A stretch of 19,622 nt of DNA from an uncultured Bacilli bacterium (GCA_904502205.1 CAJGDR010000011.1:1-19622); one strand, 5' to 3'; shown: positions 7,277 through 15,735, numbered from the stretch's first letter. Numbers and translations are program-made. Notes: a model not told the origin generated them from the sequence alone.

Positions 7277-8875
7277 CTACATCTCTATTTTGTCATATTG
7301 CAAATGAATTCGCAATACTAACATATAAATTCTATAAATTCCAAAAGCAAGACCAGCAATTACTAATAGTACATATGGAAGAATTGTCATTTCTTTGAAA
7401 GCAAATCCAATAACAATTAGACCCATAATTATACCAATTCCAAGTCCTAAAAGAGTACTTTTAAGCGTATTCTTTTTCATTGCTGAATTATCTTCGTTAC
7501 CTTGATAATTCAAAATCGGTGTTTTTATATCGATATCTAAACTCATTGCAATATGTCCGATAGATGCAAACATTACTGCAATACTTCCAAGAATTACTTG
7601 AAGTGCATTTTGATAAATAAATGAAATGCACATTGTTACAAAAATAGCTCCAACAGTAAACACCGCATTGAATACAAGTTTTGCACCAATTTGCGTGTAA
7701 TAATTTACTGGAACAATTTTCGAAATATAGAAATTTCCGCCATCTCTTGAAATTGAAGAAGCTGAAATAATATTCGAAAGCATTGCTAAAATTGCTACAA
7801 TCATTAAGTGTGAACCAGCAATCATATTTTGACCTGCTGTATTAACTGAAATTGTAAGCAACAATTTATCATAAGCTAATACGATAACTGGCATCAATAA
7901 TGTAAACAAGAAATATTCAAAAACATTTCCTGGTGATCTAAATACACATTTAATTTCCTTTATTAAAAGTGACATAAATGGTGATCGTTCTTTATATGCT
8001 TTGTTTGTCTTAATTTTAAATGTATTTTCAAGATTGCTCATTGCTGTCTTGAAATAAAGTGGTCTAATAAATAATACTGTTAAAACTAGTATAGCTTGAC
8101 AGCCCACAAAATAAATAAATATCCATCCCCAACTATCAAATGATATCATCGCTTTACCTAATTGATAGTATAAAGGCAAGACTTTTCCAACTTGAGAAAC
8201 AACTTTATTTACTTGTCTAATTGTTTCGATTTGTTTAGAAGCAATATCAAACCCTCCAGCGATACTACCAAGTAAATTTACATAAAGAGTAAGAAGCGTT
8301 GCTACTATTAAAAGTACTAATCCAACAGAAAAGTACATATGTTTTTTTAAGAACTTTAAAACCATCATTACCGGAATACTTAGAAATGCTGCTAAAGCAA
8401 TTGGTAGCAATGGTAAGATAATTATGTAAATTGGGATACATAAATAAAATACAAATCCCATTTGACCAAATACACCTAAAGCCAAAAACAATGGTATTGA
8501 CATAAATGCATTTATTAATAGTTCATGAAAGTAAATCAATAAAATTTTTGACATGAATAACTGATTAGGAGTTATCGGTAACCCCATTAATAATTCATTA
8601 TCTTTACTTAAATATAAATTTGTTATAATACTTCCGATACCAAATATCAAAGAAATTACTTGAAGTGCCAAAAGAATTATTGCTAAAAACTCAACATTAA
8701 TTTTAAACCCTAACCCAACTAATCCAATTGTTAAGTAACCGATTCCACCAATTAATGCAATTAATAACAAAATTCTTTTGAAGATTGCAATTAACATCTT
8801 CTTTAATGATTTGGTTTTTAATATATCTGATTTGTTATCAATTTGAAGATGCAATAATTTTATGAGTGTATGCAT
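7277..8875 (-). CDS. ABC-2-like exporter permease
   Basis: This 532-residue integral membrane protein has about twelve hydrophobic segments spread through its length. It partners the ATPase gene directly upstream: that gene's TAA overlaps this gene's ATG by 1 nt (TAATG), a sign of translational coupling. The stretch NLYLSKDNELLMGLP (about 86-100), after the second membrane segment, is typical of a class of Gram-positive ABC exporter permeases. In these the phrase 'SKDNELLLSLP' precedes ITPNQLFMSK-like sequence. A second repeat-like half begins near FMSLLIKEIKCVFRSPGN. Exporters of this type move peptides, lipids or drugs; no substrate is indicated here. The next genes encode two Ig-like surface proteins. 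Stop codon TAG. Confidence 0.83.
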   Translation of the reverse strand: MHTLIKLLHLQIDNKSDILKTKSLKKMLIAIFKRILLLIALIGGIGYLTIGLVGLGFKINVEFLAIILLALQVISLIFGIGSIITNLYLSKDNELLMGLPITPNQLFMSKILLIYFHELLINAFMSIPLFLALGVFGQMGFVFYLCIPIYIIILPLLPIALAAFLSIPVMMVLKFLKKHMYFSVGLVLLIVATLLTLYVNLLGSIAGGFDIASKQIETIRQVNKVVSQVGKVLPLYYQLGKAMISFDSWGWIFIYFVGCQAILVLTVLFIRPLYFKTAMSNLENTFKIKTNKAYKERSPFMSLLIKEIKCVFRSPGNVFEYFLFTLLMPVIVLAYDKLLLTISVNTAGQNMIAGSHLMIVAILAMLSNIISASSISRDGGNFYISKIVPVNYYTQIGAKLVFNAVFTVGAIFVTMCISFIYQNALQVILGSIAVMFASIGHIAMSLDIDIKTPILNYQGNEDNSAMKKNTLKSTLLGLGIGIIMGLIVIGFAFKEMTILPYVLLVIAGLAFGIYRIYMLVLRIHLQYDKIEM

Positions 8876-9612
8876 TATAACTCCCTAGCCTCTTCAGAGC
8901 CATATATAACATTCATAAATAAGTCTTCTAATGATTCATTTTTATCTTTAAGTTCTTTTAAATCGTAAACTCCTTGTAGTTTACCTTTTTTGATAATACA
9001 ACATCTGTCACATAAATTTTCAACAACATCCAAAATATGAGACGAGAAGAATACAGTATTTCCTTCATCAGCATGCTTACGCATTACTTTTTTTAGTTGA
9101 TATGCACTTTGTGGATCAAGTCCAGTTAATGGTTCATCTAGCACCCATAATTTTGGATTATGAGCAAGAGCTGCAATAACTGAAACTTTTTGTTTCATAC
9201 CATGTGAATAACTTTTAATTGGTTGATCAATAAATGTTTCTAATTTAAAAATCTTTGTTAATTCTTCACAACGTTCTTTCGCTAAATTCATATCAGCATT
9301 ATATAAACTTGCCATATGATTTACATATTCACGACCTGTTAATCTTTCAAATACAGCATGATTATCAGAAACATATCCAATATGTTTCTTTGCATGTAGT
9401 GGATCTAATTTAATTGAAATACCATCAATTAAAATATCACCTTCTTGGAATGGGTAAATTCCTACTAAACTTTTAATTGTTGTACTTTTACCAGCACCAT
9501 TTGGTCCTAAGAAACCAAACACTTCACCTGGTCTTAATTTTAAACTCAGATTATCTACTGCTTTAACTTCTGAGTTACCATATCTTTTAGTTAAATTTTT
9601 TATCTCTAGCAT
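8875..9612 (-). CDS. ABC exporter ATPase, CcmA-like
   Basis: This 245-residue ATP-binding subunit drives the permease encoded next. Motifs are Walker A GPNGAGKST (36-44), signature SHGMKQK (136-142), Walker B LWVLDEP (155-161), D-loop GLDP and switch His192. The usual Q-loop Gln is replaced in GYVSDN (79-84). That is common in the CcmA/ABC-2 exporter branch, where Glu or Asp takes its place. The C-terminal 40 residues are the short tail typical of such exporters. The start is ATG 9612, with AAGGA 7 nt upstream. An in-frame TTG at 9618 sits directly against that site and is unlikely. It lies 12 nt after the YwaF-like gene and overlaps the permease gene by 1 nt. Substrate unknown. Confidence 0.92.
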   Translation of the reverse strand: MLEIKNLTKRYGNSEVKAVDNLSLKLRPGEVFGFLGPNGAGKSTTIKSLVGIYPFQEGDILIDGISIKLDPLHAKKHIGYVSDNHAVFERLTGREYVNHMASLYNADMNLAKERCEELTKIFKLETFIDQPIKSYSHGMKQKVSVIAALAHNPKLWVLDEPLTGLDPQSAYQLKKVMRKHADEGNTVFFSSHILDVVENLCDRCCIIKKGKLQGVYDLKELKDKNESLEDLFMNVIYGSEEAREL

Positions 9613-9624
9613 AAACAATTCCTT

Positions 9625-11037
9625 CTACTCTGGATATTCTCTTAATGATTTTGATTTCTTACCTGTAATTTTCTCATATAAATCAATACGAGCTTTACGA
9701 AGTTCAAAATGATCATCATTTATCGCAAAAAGTTTTTGCGTTGCCCAATACCATACTAAACAAAGTGCTAAGAATGATACAAATATAATTGCCATTAATA
9801 ACGGATAGAATGTAAATCCATTAATTACAATTGGGAACTTGTCAACAAATTTAATAAATGAAACATATGATTTTGCTTTATCTAAATCAAATAAATAAAA
9901 ATAATTTACTCTATTAAATTGGTTTGTTGCATAAGCATTCAATAAAACACCACATGTTAAACAGAATACATAATAAATAACAAATCCAACAAACATATGT
10001 TTCAATGCACTTTTGTTTACTCTTGGGAATAATCTAAGTGCAGCACATAAAACTGGCACTATAAATACTAACATATGTTCAAACATATAGTGCATGTTCC
10101 AAAATCCAAGTGGACCATCATTTAAATCGGGTGCTAATATCGCAATTAATGTTCCAACCATATTTACGATATAACAGAAATTAAATAATCTTTGACGTTT
10201 AAATAATACTGCAATCATGTAAAAATATGCTGCCATATTACATAATTGGATTGGAAGTCTTGGAATACTAAATCCCATTAAATAAAGTGAATCATAGTGA
10301 TAGAATAAAACAATTGTTAAAAATACCACTAATTGATATCTAGTATCATAACTTTTGAATCTAAAGAAATAATAAAGTGCAATTGTTTCGATTGCAATAA
10401 TAATTAACCATGGAGTATGAATCCCAATACCAGTATAACCAAATAATGATTGTGGAGTGTATACAGGCATAACTTGTAATAAGATTAGTGGAATTCCAAC
10501 AAAGAAATAAATTAATTCTTTTTTATCTTTAATGTTTAAAACATGTTTTTCTTTGATTTGTAATACCACAGGGATTGTCATTGCAATAACTAACTCAACA
10601 ATAAAATATGTATATCTAATCCATGGTACTAGTTTTAATCCATTTCCTTCTGGTGATAAAAAGTATCCCATATAATCGTTAATAAATACAGCTGATAATA
10701 CAGCAAAAGGTAAGAAAATATAACTAGCCATATTTTTGAAGAAACGATTTTTAAAGAATACTGCCATCGGTAATATTGAATAACCAATATAATAACCCCA
10801 TCTTAAAATTGTTTGTAAGATGTCTTGACGATCATATTTAACATAATCTAAATAACCGCCGTTAATAACATACACAAACGAATCAGATAACATAAATCTA
10901 AAAAATCCTAAAACACAATAAATTAAAGTTAAGATTTTAAGAAATTTAGAAAATGATTCATCAGATTTATTTTTGAAAATATTTAAAATTAATATGATTG
11001 CTAAAAGCGTACTAACAAATGTAATTGCTTGATACAT
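9625..11037 (-). CDS. Double-length YwaF-like (TIGR02206) integral membrane protein
   Basis: This 470-residue membrane protein has about thirteen hydrophobic segments and a cytoplasmic basic tail (ARIDLYEKITGKKSKS). The second half resembles the YwaF/TIGR02206 family. The features are RLPIQLCNMAAYFYMIAVLF (a Leu-Pro then Gln-Leu-Cys segment), then NMVGTLIAILAPD, then NMHYMFEHMLVFIVPV with conserved His residues. The family protein is about 235 residues in B. subtilis, so this one has an extra N-terminal half of similar size. Family function is not established. It is the first gene of the five-gene operon, from a strong promoter at 11104-11132. The start ATG 11037 is chosen for its excellent AAGGAGG site (11045-11051). 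An upstream in-frame start at 11091 would lie just past the transcription start and lacks such a site. Stop codon TAG. Confidence 0.8.
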   Translation of the reverse strand: MYQAITFVSTLLAIILILNIFKNKSDESFSKFLKILTLIYCVLGFFRFMLSDSFVYVINGGYLDYVKYDRQDILQTILRWGYYIGYSILPMAVFFKNRFFKNMASYIFLPFAVLSAVFINDYMGYFLSPEGNGLKLVPWIRYTYFIVELVIAMTIPVVLQIKEKHVLNIKDKKELIYFFVGIPLILLQVMPVYTPQSLFGYTGIGIHTPWLIIIAIETIALYYFFRFKSYDTRYQLVVFLTIVLFYHYDSLYLMGFSIPRLPIQLCNMAAYFYMIAVLFKRQRLFNFCYIVNMVGTLIAILAPDLNDGPLGFWNMHYMFEHMLVFIVPVLCAALRLFPRVNKSALKHMFVGFVIYYVFCLTCGVLLNAYATNQFNRVNYFYLFDLDKAKSYVSFIKFVDKFPIVINGFTFYPLLMAIIFVSFLALCLVWYWATQKLFAINDDHFELRKARIDLYEKITGKKSKSLREYPE

Positions 11038-11103
11038 GTTAGAACCTCCTTGTTTTTTACTTACTTTGTAGGATAAATATAGTATCCTCAATTTTACGTG
11101 ACT

Positions 11104-11132
11104 ATTTTACCATAATTCAAATTTTAGGTCAA
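11104..11132 (-). promoter_or_regulatory. Strong promoter of the YwaF/ABC/Ig-like operon
   Basis: TTGACC (11127-11132, 5 of 6 matches), a 17-nt spacer and TAAAAT (11104-11109) preceded by TGG. The leader of about 60 nt contains a small inverted repeat AGGATA/TATCCT (11070-11088), which may or may not matter. Confidence 0.8.
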
Positions 11133-11207
11133 TATTCTTAATATTAAAATGCACATTACAATAATTAGAATGCATACAAACAATATTTTGCTAATTAAAA
11201 ATTTCCT

Positions 11208-11243
11208 AACAAAAAAGCAAGAAATCACTATTTCTTGCTTTTT
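11208..11243 (-). terminator. Terminator of the mnmG-rsmG-parA operon, overlapping the last CDS
   Basis: A 14-bp stem (11212-11225 and 11230-11243) with the 4-nt loop CACT is followed by T residues on the minus strand. The upstream arm is made from the last codons of the DUF951 gene, and its TAG stop begins in the arm and ends in the loop. Confidence 0.9.
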
Positions 11244-11413
11244 AATCTTTTGTATACATCAAGTCTTGTAATCATAATTTGTCTATTACATGTAGTACAT
11301 TCAAGTTTAAAATCGATCCCGATTCTTAATACCTTCCATTCACATCCACCACATGGATGATTCTTCTTAAAAGTAAGGATATCACCTACTTGGATACTCT
11401 TATAATCATTCAT
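11228..11413 (-). CDS. DUF951 family small zinc-ribbon-like protein
   Basis: This 61-residue protein has the DUF951 pattern. VGDILTFKKNHPCGG (about 9-23) is followed by WKVLRIGIDFKLEC and the CxxC pair C39/C42. An additional C24 completes two CxxC pairs (C21/C24 and C39/C42), which could bind zinc. The B. subtilis counterpart (YyzM) also lies near the replication origin; its function is not known. It is the last gene of the operon, only 1 nt after the parA stop codon, with AGAAGG about 8 nt before the ATG. The stop TAG falls at the loop of the operon terminator, so the C-terminal KSKK is encoded by the terminator stem. Confidence 0.88.
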   Translation of the reverse strand: MNDYKSIQVGDILTFKKNHPCGGCEWKVLRIGIDFKLECTTCNRQIMITRLDVYKRLKSKK

Positions 11414-11414
11414 T

Positions 11415-12167
11415 TTATTTGCCTTCTAATATCTCTTTTGCGAGGTCTCGATACTCTTTTGAACCTCTTGAATTATAGGAAAATTGAATAACACTTTTGC
11501 CATACATTGGTGCTTCTTGAATGTGACTTGACACACTAATTATAGTATTAAATGTTTTAAATGGAAACTCAAATTTAACCTTTTCTACAATATTATAGCC
11601 TATTGTATTTCGGTTATCTAGTTTAGTTAATAAGATTCCTTCTATTTCTAATGGCTTAACTTTTTGAATTTCATCAATTTTATTTACCATTTGTGTTAAT
11701 GCGTCGTACGCATAAAAACTACATTCTACAGGAATTATTACAGAATCACTAGCATATAAAGCATTATCAACAATAATACCTAATGCTGGTGGACAATCAA
11801 TTAAAATATAATCATATATATGTTTTAATTCATTTAATTTGTTAGATAGTAATAACTCTTTATTTTCAATATGTTGAATCTTTTGTTCTAATGTTGCAAT
11901 ATTTAAAGAAGCTGGTATTAAATCTAAATTATTATCTTCAGTTTTTATAACTATCTCATTAACATTATCTTCTAATAATAAATTTACAATATCTTTTTGA
12001 ACTTCTTCTCTTTTAATTCCTAATGTAATAGTTGCGTTAGCTTGTTGATCAAAATCTACAATTAAGATTTTTTTGTTTTCTAAAGCTAGCGCCGCCCCAA
12101 GATTAACAGTTGTTGTAGTTTTACCTACACCACCTTTTTGATTAACAATCGATATAACTTTTGCCAT
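11415..12167 (-). CDS. parA: ParA/Soj chromosome-partitioning ATPase
   Basis: This 250-residue deviant-Walker ATPase of the Soj type has standard family length. Motifs are KGGVGKTTTT (11-20, with the signature Lys11), Walker A' ILIVDFDQQANAT (34-46) and Walker B YILIDCPPALG (120-130). Most relatives have a Pro in DxDPQ; here it is DFDQQ. Soj normally binds DNA as an ATP dimer and is driven by ParB bound at parS. Together they position the origin and regulate DnaA. The gene lies in the operon mnmG-rsmG-parA, as in many bacteria near oriC. However, no parB follows: the next and last gene is DUF951. I saw no parS palindrome (TGTTTCACGTGAAACA) by eye. AGGAG stands 6 nt before ATG 12167, and the gap to rsmG is 9 nt. 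Confidence 0.93.
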   Translation of the reverse strand: MAKVISIVNQKGGVGKTTTTVNLGAALALENKKILIVDFDQQANATITLGIKREEVQKDIVNLLLEDNVNEIVIKTEDNNLDLIPASLNIATLEQKIQHIENKELLLSNKLNELKHIYDYILIDCPPALGIIVDNALYASDSVIIPVECSFYAYDALTQMVNKIDEIQKVKPLEIEGILLTKLDNRNTIGYNIVEKVKFEFPFKTFNTIISVSSHIQEAPMYGKSVIQFSYNSRGSKEYRDLAKEILEGK

Positions 12168-12176
12168 ATGATTCTC

Positions 12177-12848
12177 CTATAATGGTTTCTTTACAATATT
12201 TGCGTATGGTCTTGGGTATTTAGGATTTGTTCTTTTTTTCTTTTCAAAAACAACTATTACTCTTTTTCCAAGATTATTTGGTAGTTCAAAATGATATATA
12301 TTTCTTATTTCAACATTTAATTCTTTAATTGCGTTTTGTGCATTATCTATTTCTTCTTGATAGTTACTACCTTTTAAACAAAAGAATAATCCATTAACTT
12401 CAAGTAGTGGAACAATTAATTCAAGCAAAACATTGATTTGAGCAACAGCTCTTGCTGTAGCATACTTATATGTTTTATTTTTTAAATTTTCAGCTCGATC
12501 ATTAATAATTGTAACATTAGATAAATTTAATTCTTCTTTTACGATATCTAAAAACTTACATCTTTTGGTAGTTGGTTCTAGTAATGTTATGTTTTTTGAT
12601 TCATCAAAAATTGATAAAACCATACCAGGAAAACCAGCACCACTTCCAACATCAATTAAATTATCATAATCTTTTGTTATTTCTGTTAATAATAAACTAT
12701 CATAAAAGTGTTTAATAAATACACCTTCATAATCAGTAATGGCAGTTAAATTCATTACTTTGTTTTTGTCGTTTAATATTTCGTAATACTTTTCGTACTT
12801 CGTATATTGAATATCTGTTATATTAAAACGTTCTAATAACTTAGTCAT
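12177..12848 (-). CDS. rsmG: 16S rRNA (guanine-527-N7)-methyltransferase RsmG (GidB)
   Basis: This 223-residue cytoplasmic enzyme transfers a methyl group from S-adenosylmethionine to N7 of G527 in the 530 loop of 16S rRNA. Loss of this activity gives low-level streptomycin resistance in other bacteria. Visible features are [10 protein letters not shown] (about 29-38), KHFYDSL (46-52), the SAM-binding glycine loop [10 protein letters not shown] (66-75), and ATARAVAQI (130-138). The basic C-terminal tail ([12 protein letters not shown]) is typical. Length is close to the usual 210-240. The start overlaps the mnmG 3' end by 8 nt, so translation is probably coupled; GGAAAG precedes the ATG. Stop codon TAG. 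Confidence 0.95.
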   Translation of the reverse strand: MTKLLERFNITDIQYTKYEKYYEILNDKNKVMNLTAITDYEGVFIKHFYDSLLLTEITKDYDNLIDVGSGAGFPGMVLSIFDESKNITLLEPTTKRCKFLDIVKEELNLSNVTIINDRAENLKNKTYKYATARAVAQINVLLELIVPLLEVNGLFFCLKGSNYQEEIDNAQNAIKELNVEIRNIYHFELPNNLGKRVIVVFEKKKRTNPKYPRPYANIVKKPL

Positions 12849-14727
12849 TTGCTTTCCAACTTTCTAAGTATACTAATAGAATTGATATATCAGCTGGGTT
12901 TACGCCACTAATTCTCATTGCTTGTGAAACAGTATGAGGACGGACTTTTGAAAGTTTCTCTCTTGCTTCGCTTGCAAGGTTTGGTATTAAAGAATAATCT
13001 AATTCTTCTGGTATGATTCTAGATTCTAATTTTAGGACCTTTTTAGCGTCTTTATAGGCTTTTTCGATATATCCGTGATATTTTATTTCGATTGTAATTT
13101 GATTAGCAATTTGATCTGTAACATAATCTTTAAAAGGTGTACCCATCATCAAATAAATATCATTATATTCAATCTCAGGACGTTTCATTAATTCGTCAGC
13201 ATAAATACCATCTTTTAACGGAGATGAATTTTTATTAACCAAATATTCATTAATTTCTTTTTTAGGTGTGATTTTTAATTGACTTAAATATTCTTTTTCT
13301 GATTTAATGATATTCATTTTATTACTAAACTTTTCATATCGATCACTTGGAACTAAACCAACTAGATGACCATATTCAGTTAAACGTTGATCTGCATTAT
13401 CATGTCTTAATAATAAACGATATTCCGCACGTGATGTTAACATACGATAAGGATCGTTTACTCCTTTAGTTACTAAGTCATCAATTAATACACCAATATA
13501 TGCTTCATCTCTTTTCAAAATTAATGGTTCTTTATTTTGAAGAGATAAACTTGCGTTTATACCTGCAATTAAACCTTGGCACGCAGCTTCTTCATATCCG
13601 CTTGTACCATTCACTTGTCCTGCAAAATATAAACCTTTAACTTTTTTTGATTCTAAAGAAGATTTTAATTCTAATGGATCTATCGCATCATATTCAATTG
13701 CATAGGCATATTTAACAATTTCTGCATGATCAAATCCAGGTAAACTTTTAATCATTTGGTCTTGAACATATTCAGGCATACTAGTTGAAAAACCTTGAAT
13801 ATATGTAAGACTTAAATCTTTTGTTTCTGGCTCTAAGAATAGTTGATGTTTTTCTTTATCAGAAAATCTAACTAACTTATCTTCAATTGAAGGACAATAT
13901 CTTGGACCGACCCCTTCTACTATTCCAGAATACATACTTGATTCATTTAAATGTGCTTTAATAATTTCATGTGTTTCAGGTGTTGTATATGTTAAATAAC
14001 AAGGAACTTGTTTTTCAAAAGGAAGTACATCTTCTTCCTTAGTATCTTCGCTAAAGTAAGCTTTTAAATTTGTACCTGGTTCTAATCGACTCTTCGTAAA
14101 ATCGATAGAATCAGTTTTAATTCTAGCTGGTGTTCCTGTTTTTAATCTCAATAATTTAAATCCATGTTTTAATAATGATTTAGAAAGACCATAGTTAGTT
14201 GATTCACCATCTGGTCCAGCTTCAAAATAATTTTTTCCTCTTAAGATTCTAGAACTTAAGAATGTACCAGTTGCTATAATAACTTTCTTAGTTTCAAACT
14301 TTTCTTGATTTTCTAAAATAACAGCTTTAACTTCGTTTTCATTTGTAATTAATTCATCAACAAAACCTACGTGTACATCAAGATTTTTAGTATTTCTTAT
14401 AACTTCTTGCATATACAAAGAATAAGCAGCTTTATCTGATTGAACTCTTAAAGCTTGTACTGCAGGCCCTTTTGATAAATTTAACATTTTAAATTGTAAA
14501 GCAGTCTTATCAGCTGCACGTCCCATTTCGCCACCTAAGGCATCAATTTCTCTGACTAAGATTCCTTTAGCCGGACCTCCAATCGATGGGTTACAAGGCA
14601 TATTGCCGACTTTTTCAAAATTACCACAAATTAGTAATGTTTTATTATTAAGTCTAGCACTTGCTAAAGCAGCCTCGATTCCAGCATGACCACCGCCTAT
14701 TACTACTACATCATATTGTTTATTCAT
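12841..14727 (-). CDS. mnmG: tRNA uridine-5-carboxymethylaminomethyl modification enzyme MnmG (GidA)
   Basis: This 628-residue FAD- and NADH-dependent protein works with the GTPase MnmE (not in the window). Together they install the carboxymethylaminomethyl group on U34 of tRNAs reading NNA/NNG codons. Motifs are the FAD-binding loop GGGHAG (11-16), [14 protein letters not shown] (42-55), and [10 protein letters not shown] (275-284) with the conserved catalytic Cys278. The C-terminal tRNA- and MnmE-binding part runs to about residue 628 and includes the family stretch [15 protein letters not shown]. Length agrees with E. coli MnmG (629). Its ATG overlaps the stop of the small zinc-ribbon gene by 1 nt (TAATG), and its own end overlaps rsmG by 8 nt. 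The mnmG-rsmG-parA order is typical of origin-proximal DNA. Confidence 0.97.
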   Translation of the reverse strand: MNKQYDVVVIGGGHAGIEAALASARLNNKTLLICGNFEKVGNMPCNPSIGGPAKGILVREIDALGGEMGRAADKTALQFKMLNLSKGPAVQALRVQSDKAAYSLYMQEVIRNTKNLDVHVGFVDELITNENEVKAVILENQEKFETKKVIIATGTFLSSRILRGKNYFEAGPDGESTNYGLSKSLLKHGFKLLRLKTGTPARIKTDSIDFTKSRLEPGTNLKAYFSEDTKEEDVLPFEKQVPCYLTYTTPETHEIIKAHLNESSMYSGIVEGVGPRYCPSIEDKLVRFSDKEKHQLFLEPETKDLSLTYIQGFSTSMPEYVQDQMIKSLPGFDHAEIVKYAYAIEYDAIDPLELKSSLESKKVKGLYFAGQVNGTSGYEEAACQGLIAGINASLSLQNKEPLILKRDEAYIGVLIDDLVTKGVNDPYRMLTSRAEYRLLLRHDNADQRLTEYGHLVGLVPSDRYEKFSNKMNIIKSEKEYLSQLKITPKKEINEYLVNKNSSPLKDGIYADELMKRPEIEYNDIYLMMGTPFKDYVTDQIANQITIEIKYHGYIEKAYKDAKKVLKLESRIIPEELDYSLIPNLASEAREKLSKVRPHTVSQAMRISGVNPADISILLVYLESWKAND

Positions 14728-14951
14728 TACAATAACACCATTACAATTACGACAACAGCAATAATAACAAATAGCGCTGCTACCATACCAAAAATTTTGT
14801 CTTTACTATTACGAAGTTTAGCTTTTCTTTCAAGTTTTGCTTTATCTTTAATTAATTGTTCTCTTTCTTTTGTCATTGGCAAATCTGCCATACAAAAATC
14901 ACATGTTAAATTTGTATCTGGATTTACGTTGTGGCAACGTGGACATAACAT
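14727..14951 (-). CDS. Small zinc-ribbon protein with C-terminal membrane anchor
   Basis: This 74-residue protein has three parts. A zinc ribbon, CPRC then CDFC 11 residues later (C3, C6, C18, C21), comes first. A charged Lys/Glu-rich helix (about 28-52) follows, and a hydrophobic tail (about 55-74) probably spans the membrane, leaving the ribbon in the cytoplasm. I do not recognise a named family; zinc-ribbon-plus-one-TM proteins of this size are common and uncharacterised. It is the first gene of the operon, and its stop overlaps the mnmG ATG by 1 nt. The start ATG 14951 is preferred because GAGGTG lies 6 nt upstream. An in-frame GTG at 14960 would be inside that site. Confidence 0.72.
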   Translation of the reverse strand: MLCPRCHNVNPDTNLTCDFCMADLPMTKEREQLIKDKAKLERKAKLRNSKDKIFGMVAALFVIIAVVVIVMVLL

Positions 14952-14973
14952 ATATATCACCTCTTTATTTGAT

Positions 14974-15001
14974 ATTATATCACATTTTAATTTTTTTTGA
15001 A
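14974..15001 (-). promoter_or_regulatory. Promoter of the zinc ribbon-mnmG-rsmG-parA-DUF951 operon
   Basis: TATAAT (14974-14979) preceded by TGA, a 16-nt spacer and TTCAAA (14996-15001, 4 of 6 matches). The predicted transcript starts near 14967, about 16 nt before the first ATG. Confidence 0.65.
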
Positions 15002-15009
15002 GATATTTG

Positions 15010-15041
15010 TTAATAAAAAGACTTTGATTACCAAAGTCTTT
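15010..15041 (-). terminator. Terminator of the pduL gene
   Basis: A 10-bp stem AAAGACTTTG/CAAAGTCTTT (15017-15026 and 15032-15041), 5-nt loop, followed on the minus strand by TTATTAA. It starts 12 nt after the pduL stop codon. Confidence 0.85.
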
Positions 15042-15053
15042 ATTTTACATTAA

Positions 15054-15626
15054 TTATTTAACAATTTCACCCATTGTTCCTGGAGCAACTAAACCAGCAT
15101 TAGATTCATCAGTATCAATGTGCATAGCAAGTGCATATGAATCACTTACACGTACAATTACATCACCAAACACTAAAGATCTACCATTTGATTCAATTTT
15201 AACATTTACGATTTCTTTGTCAGCTACACCAAGTAAAGCAGCATCTTTTACAGTTGCGTGGATATGTCTTTTTGCAACAATTACACCCTCAGGAATTTCG
15301 ATTGTTCCTTTTGGACCAACAATTTTACATCCTGGAGTATTAGCTAAATCACCAGATTCTTTAACAGCAATTCCTAAACCAATACTTCTTGCATCAGTTG
15401 CAGAAAGTTCTACTTGTGTTTGTTTTCTAAATGGTCCTAAAATAGATACACCTGCGATTGATTTTTTAGGTCCAACAATTTCCACTCTTTCTTCACATGC
15501 ATATTGACCAGGTTGTGATAATTCTTTTTTAATTGTTAAACTTGCTTCTTCTCCAAATAATACTTTAAAATCAGCTTCTGATACATGGATATGACGAGCT
15601 GAAGTTTCAACTAATACTTTTTTCAT
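15054..15626 (-). CDS. pduL: PduL-type phosphate acyltransferase (phosphotransacylase)
   Basis: This 190-residue enzyme interconverts acyl-CoA and acyl phosphate (acetyl or propanoyl). With acetate kinase it would yield ATP in fermentation. It is unrelated to the Pta/EutD family. Both halves of the PduL fold are visible. SARHIH (9-14) carries His12/His14, GPFRKQTQVELS (64-75) carries a conserved Arg and Glu73, and AKRHIHAT (118-125) carries His121/His123. HIDTDESNA (169-177) carries His169. These are the expected ligands of the di-zinc site. There is no N-terminal extension of the encapsulation-peptide type and no microcompartment shell gene nearby, so it is probably a free cytosolic housekeeping enzyme. 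Start choice is uncertain: ATG 15626 is 11 nt from AAGGAG, while an in-frame TTG at 15632 is 5 nt from it. The gene is monocistronic, divergent from rimO. Confidence 0.93.
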   Translation of the reverse strand: MKKVLVETSARHIHVSEADFKVLFGEEASLTIKKELSQPGQYACEERVEIVGPKKSIAGVSILGPFRKQTQVELSATDARSIGLGIAVKESGDLANTPGCKIVGPKGTIEIPEGVIVAKRHIHATVKDAALLGVADKEIVNVKIESNGRSLVFGDVIVRVSDSYALAMHIDTDESNAGLVAPGTMGEIVK

Positions 15627-15660
15627 ATTCAATAAATCTCCTTTATTATATTCCTTCTAA

Positions 15661-15689
15661 ATTATATCACAAGCATTTTATTTTATCAA
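15661..15689 (-). promoter_or_regulatory. Strong promoter of pduL
   Basis: TTGATA (15684-15689, 5 of 6 matches), a 17-nt spacer and TATAAT (15661-15666) preceded by TGA. The leader is about 28 nt. Confidence 0.82.
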
Positions 15690-15735
15690 ATTAATTGATT
15701 TATGAATTAGTTCAATGTTTTTTTAATAAATGTAT

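Noticed and set aside
11070..11088. Small inverted repeat AGGATA/TATCCT in the leader of the exporter operon
   Set aside because: Six AT-rich pairs are too weak to claim a riboswitch or attenuator; no T-run follows.
14686..15000. Open frame on the plus strand across the mnmG start and the zinc-ribbon gene
   Set aside because: It is antisense to two well-supported genes and crosses their overlap and promoter; the product is low complexity.
15118..15507. Open frame of 129 codons on the plus strand
   Set aside because: It is antisense to pduL, whose zinc-ligand motifs are intact.
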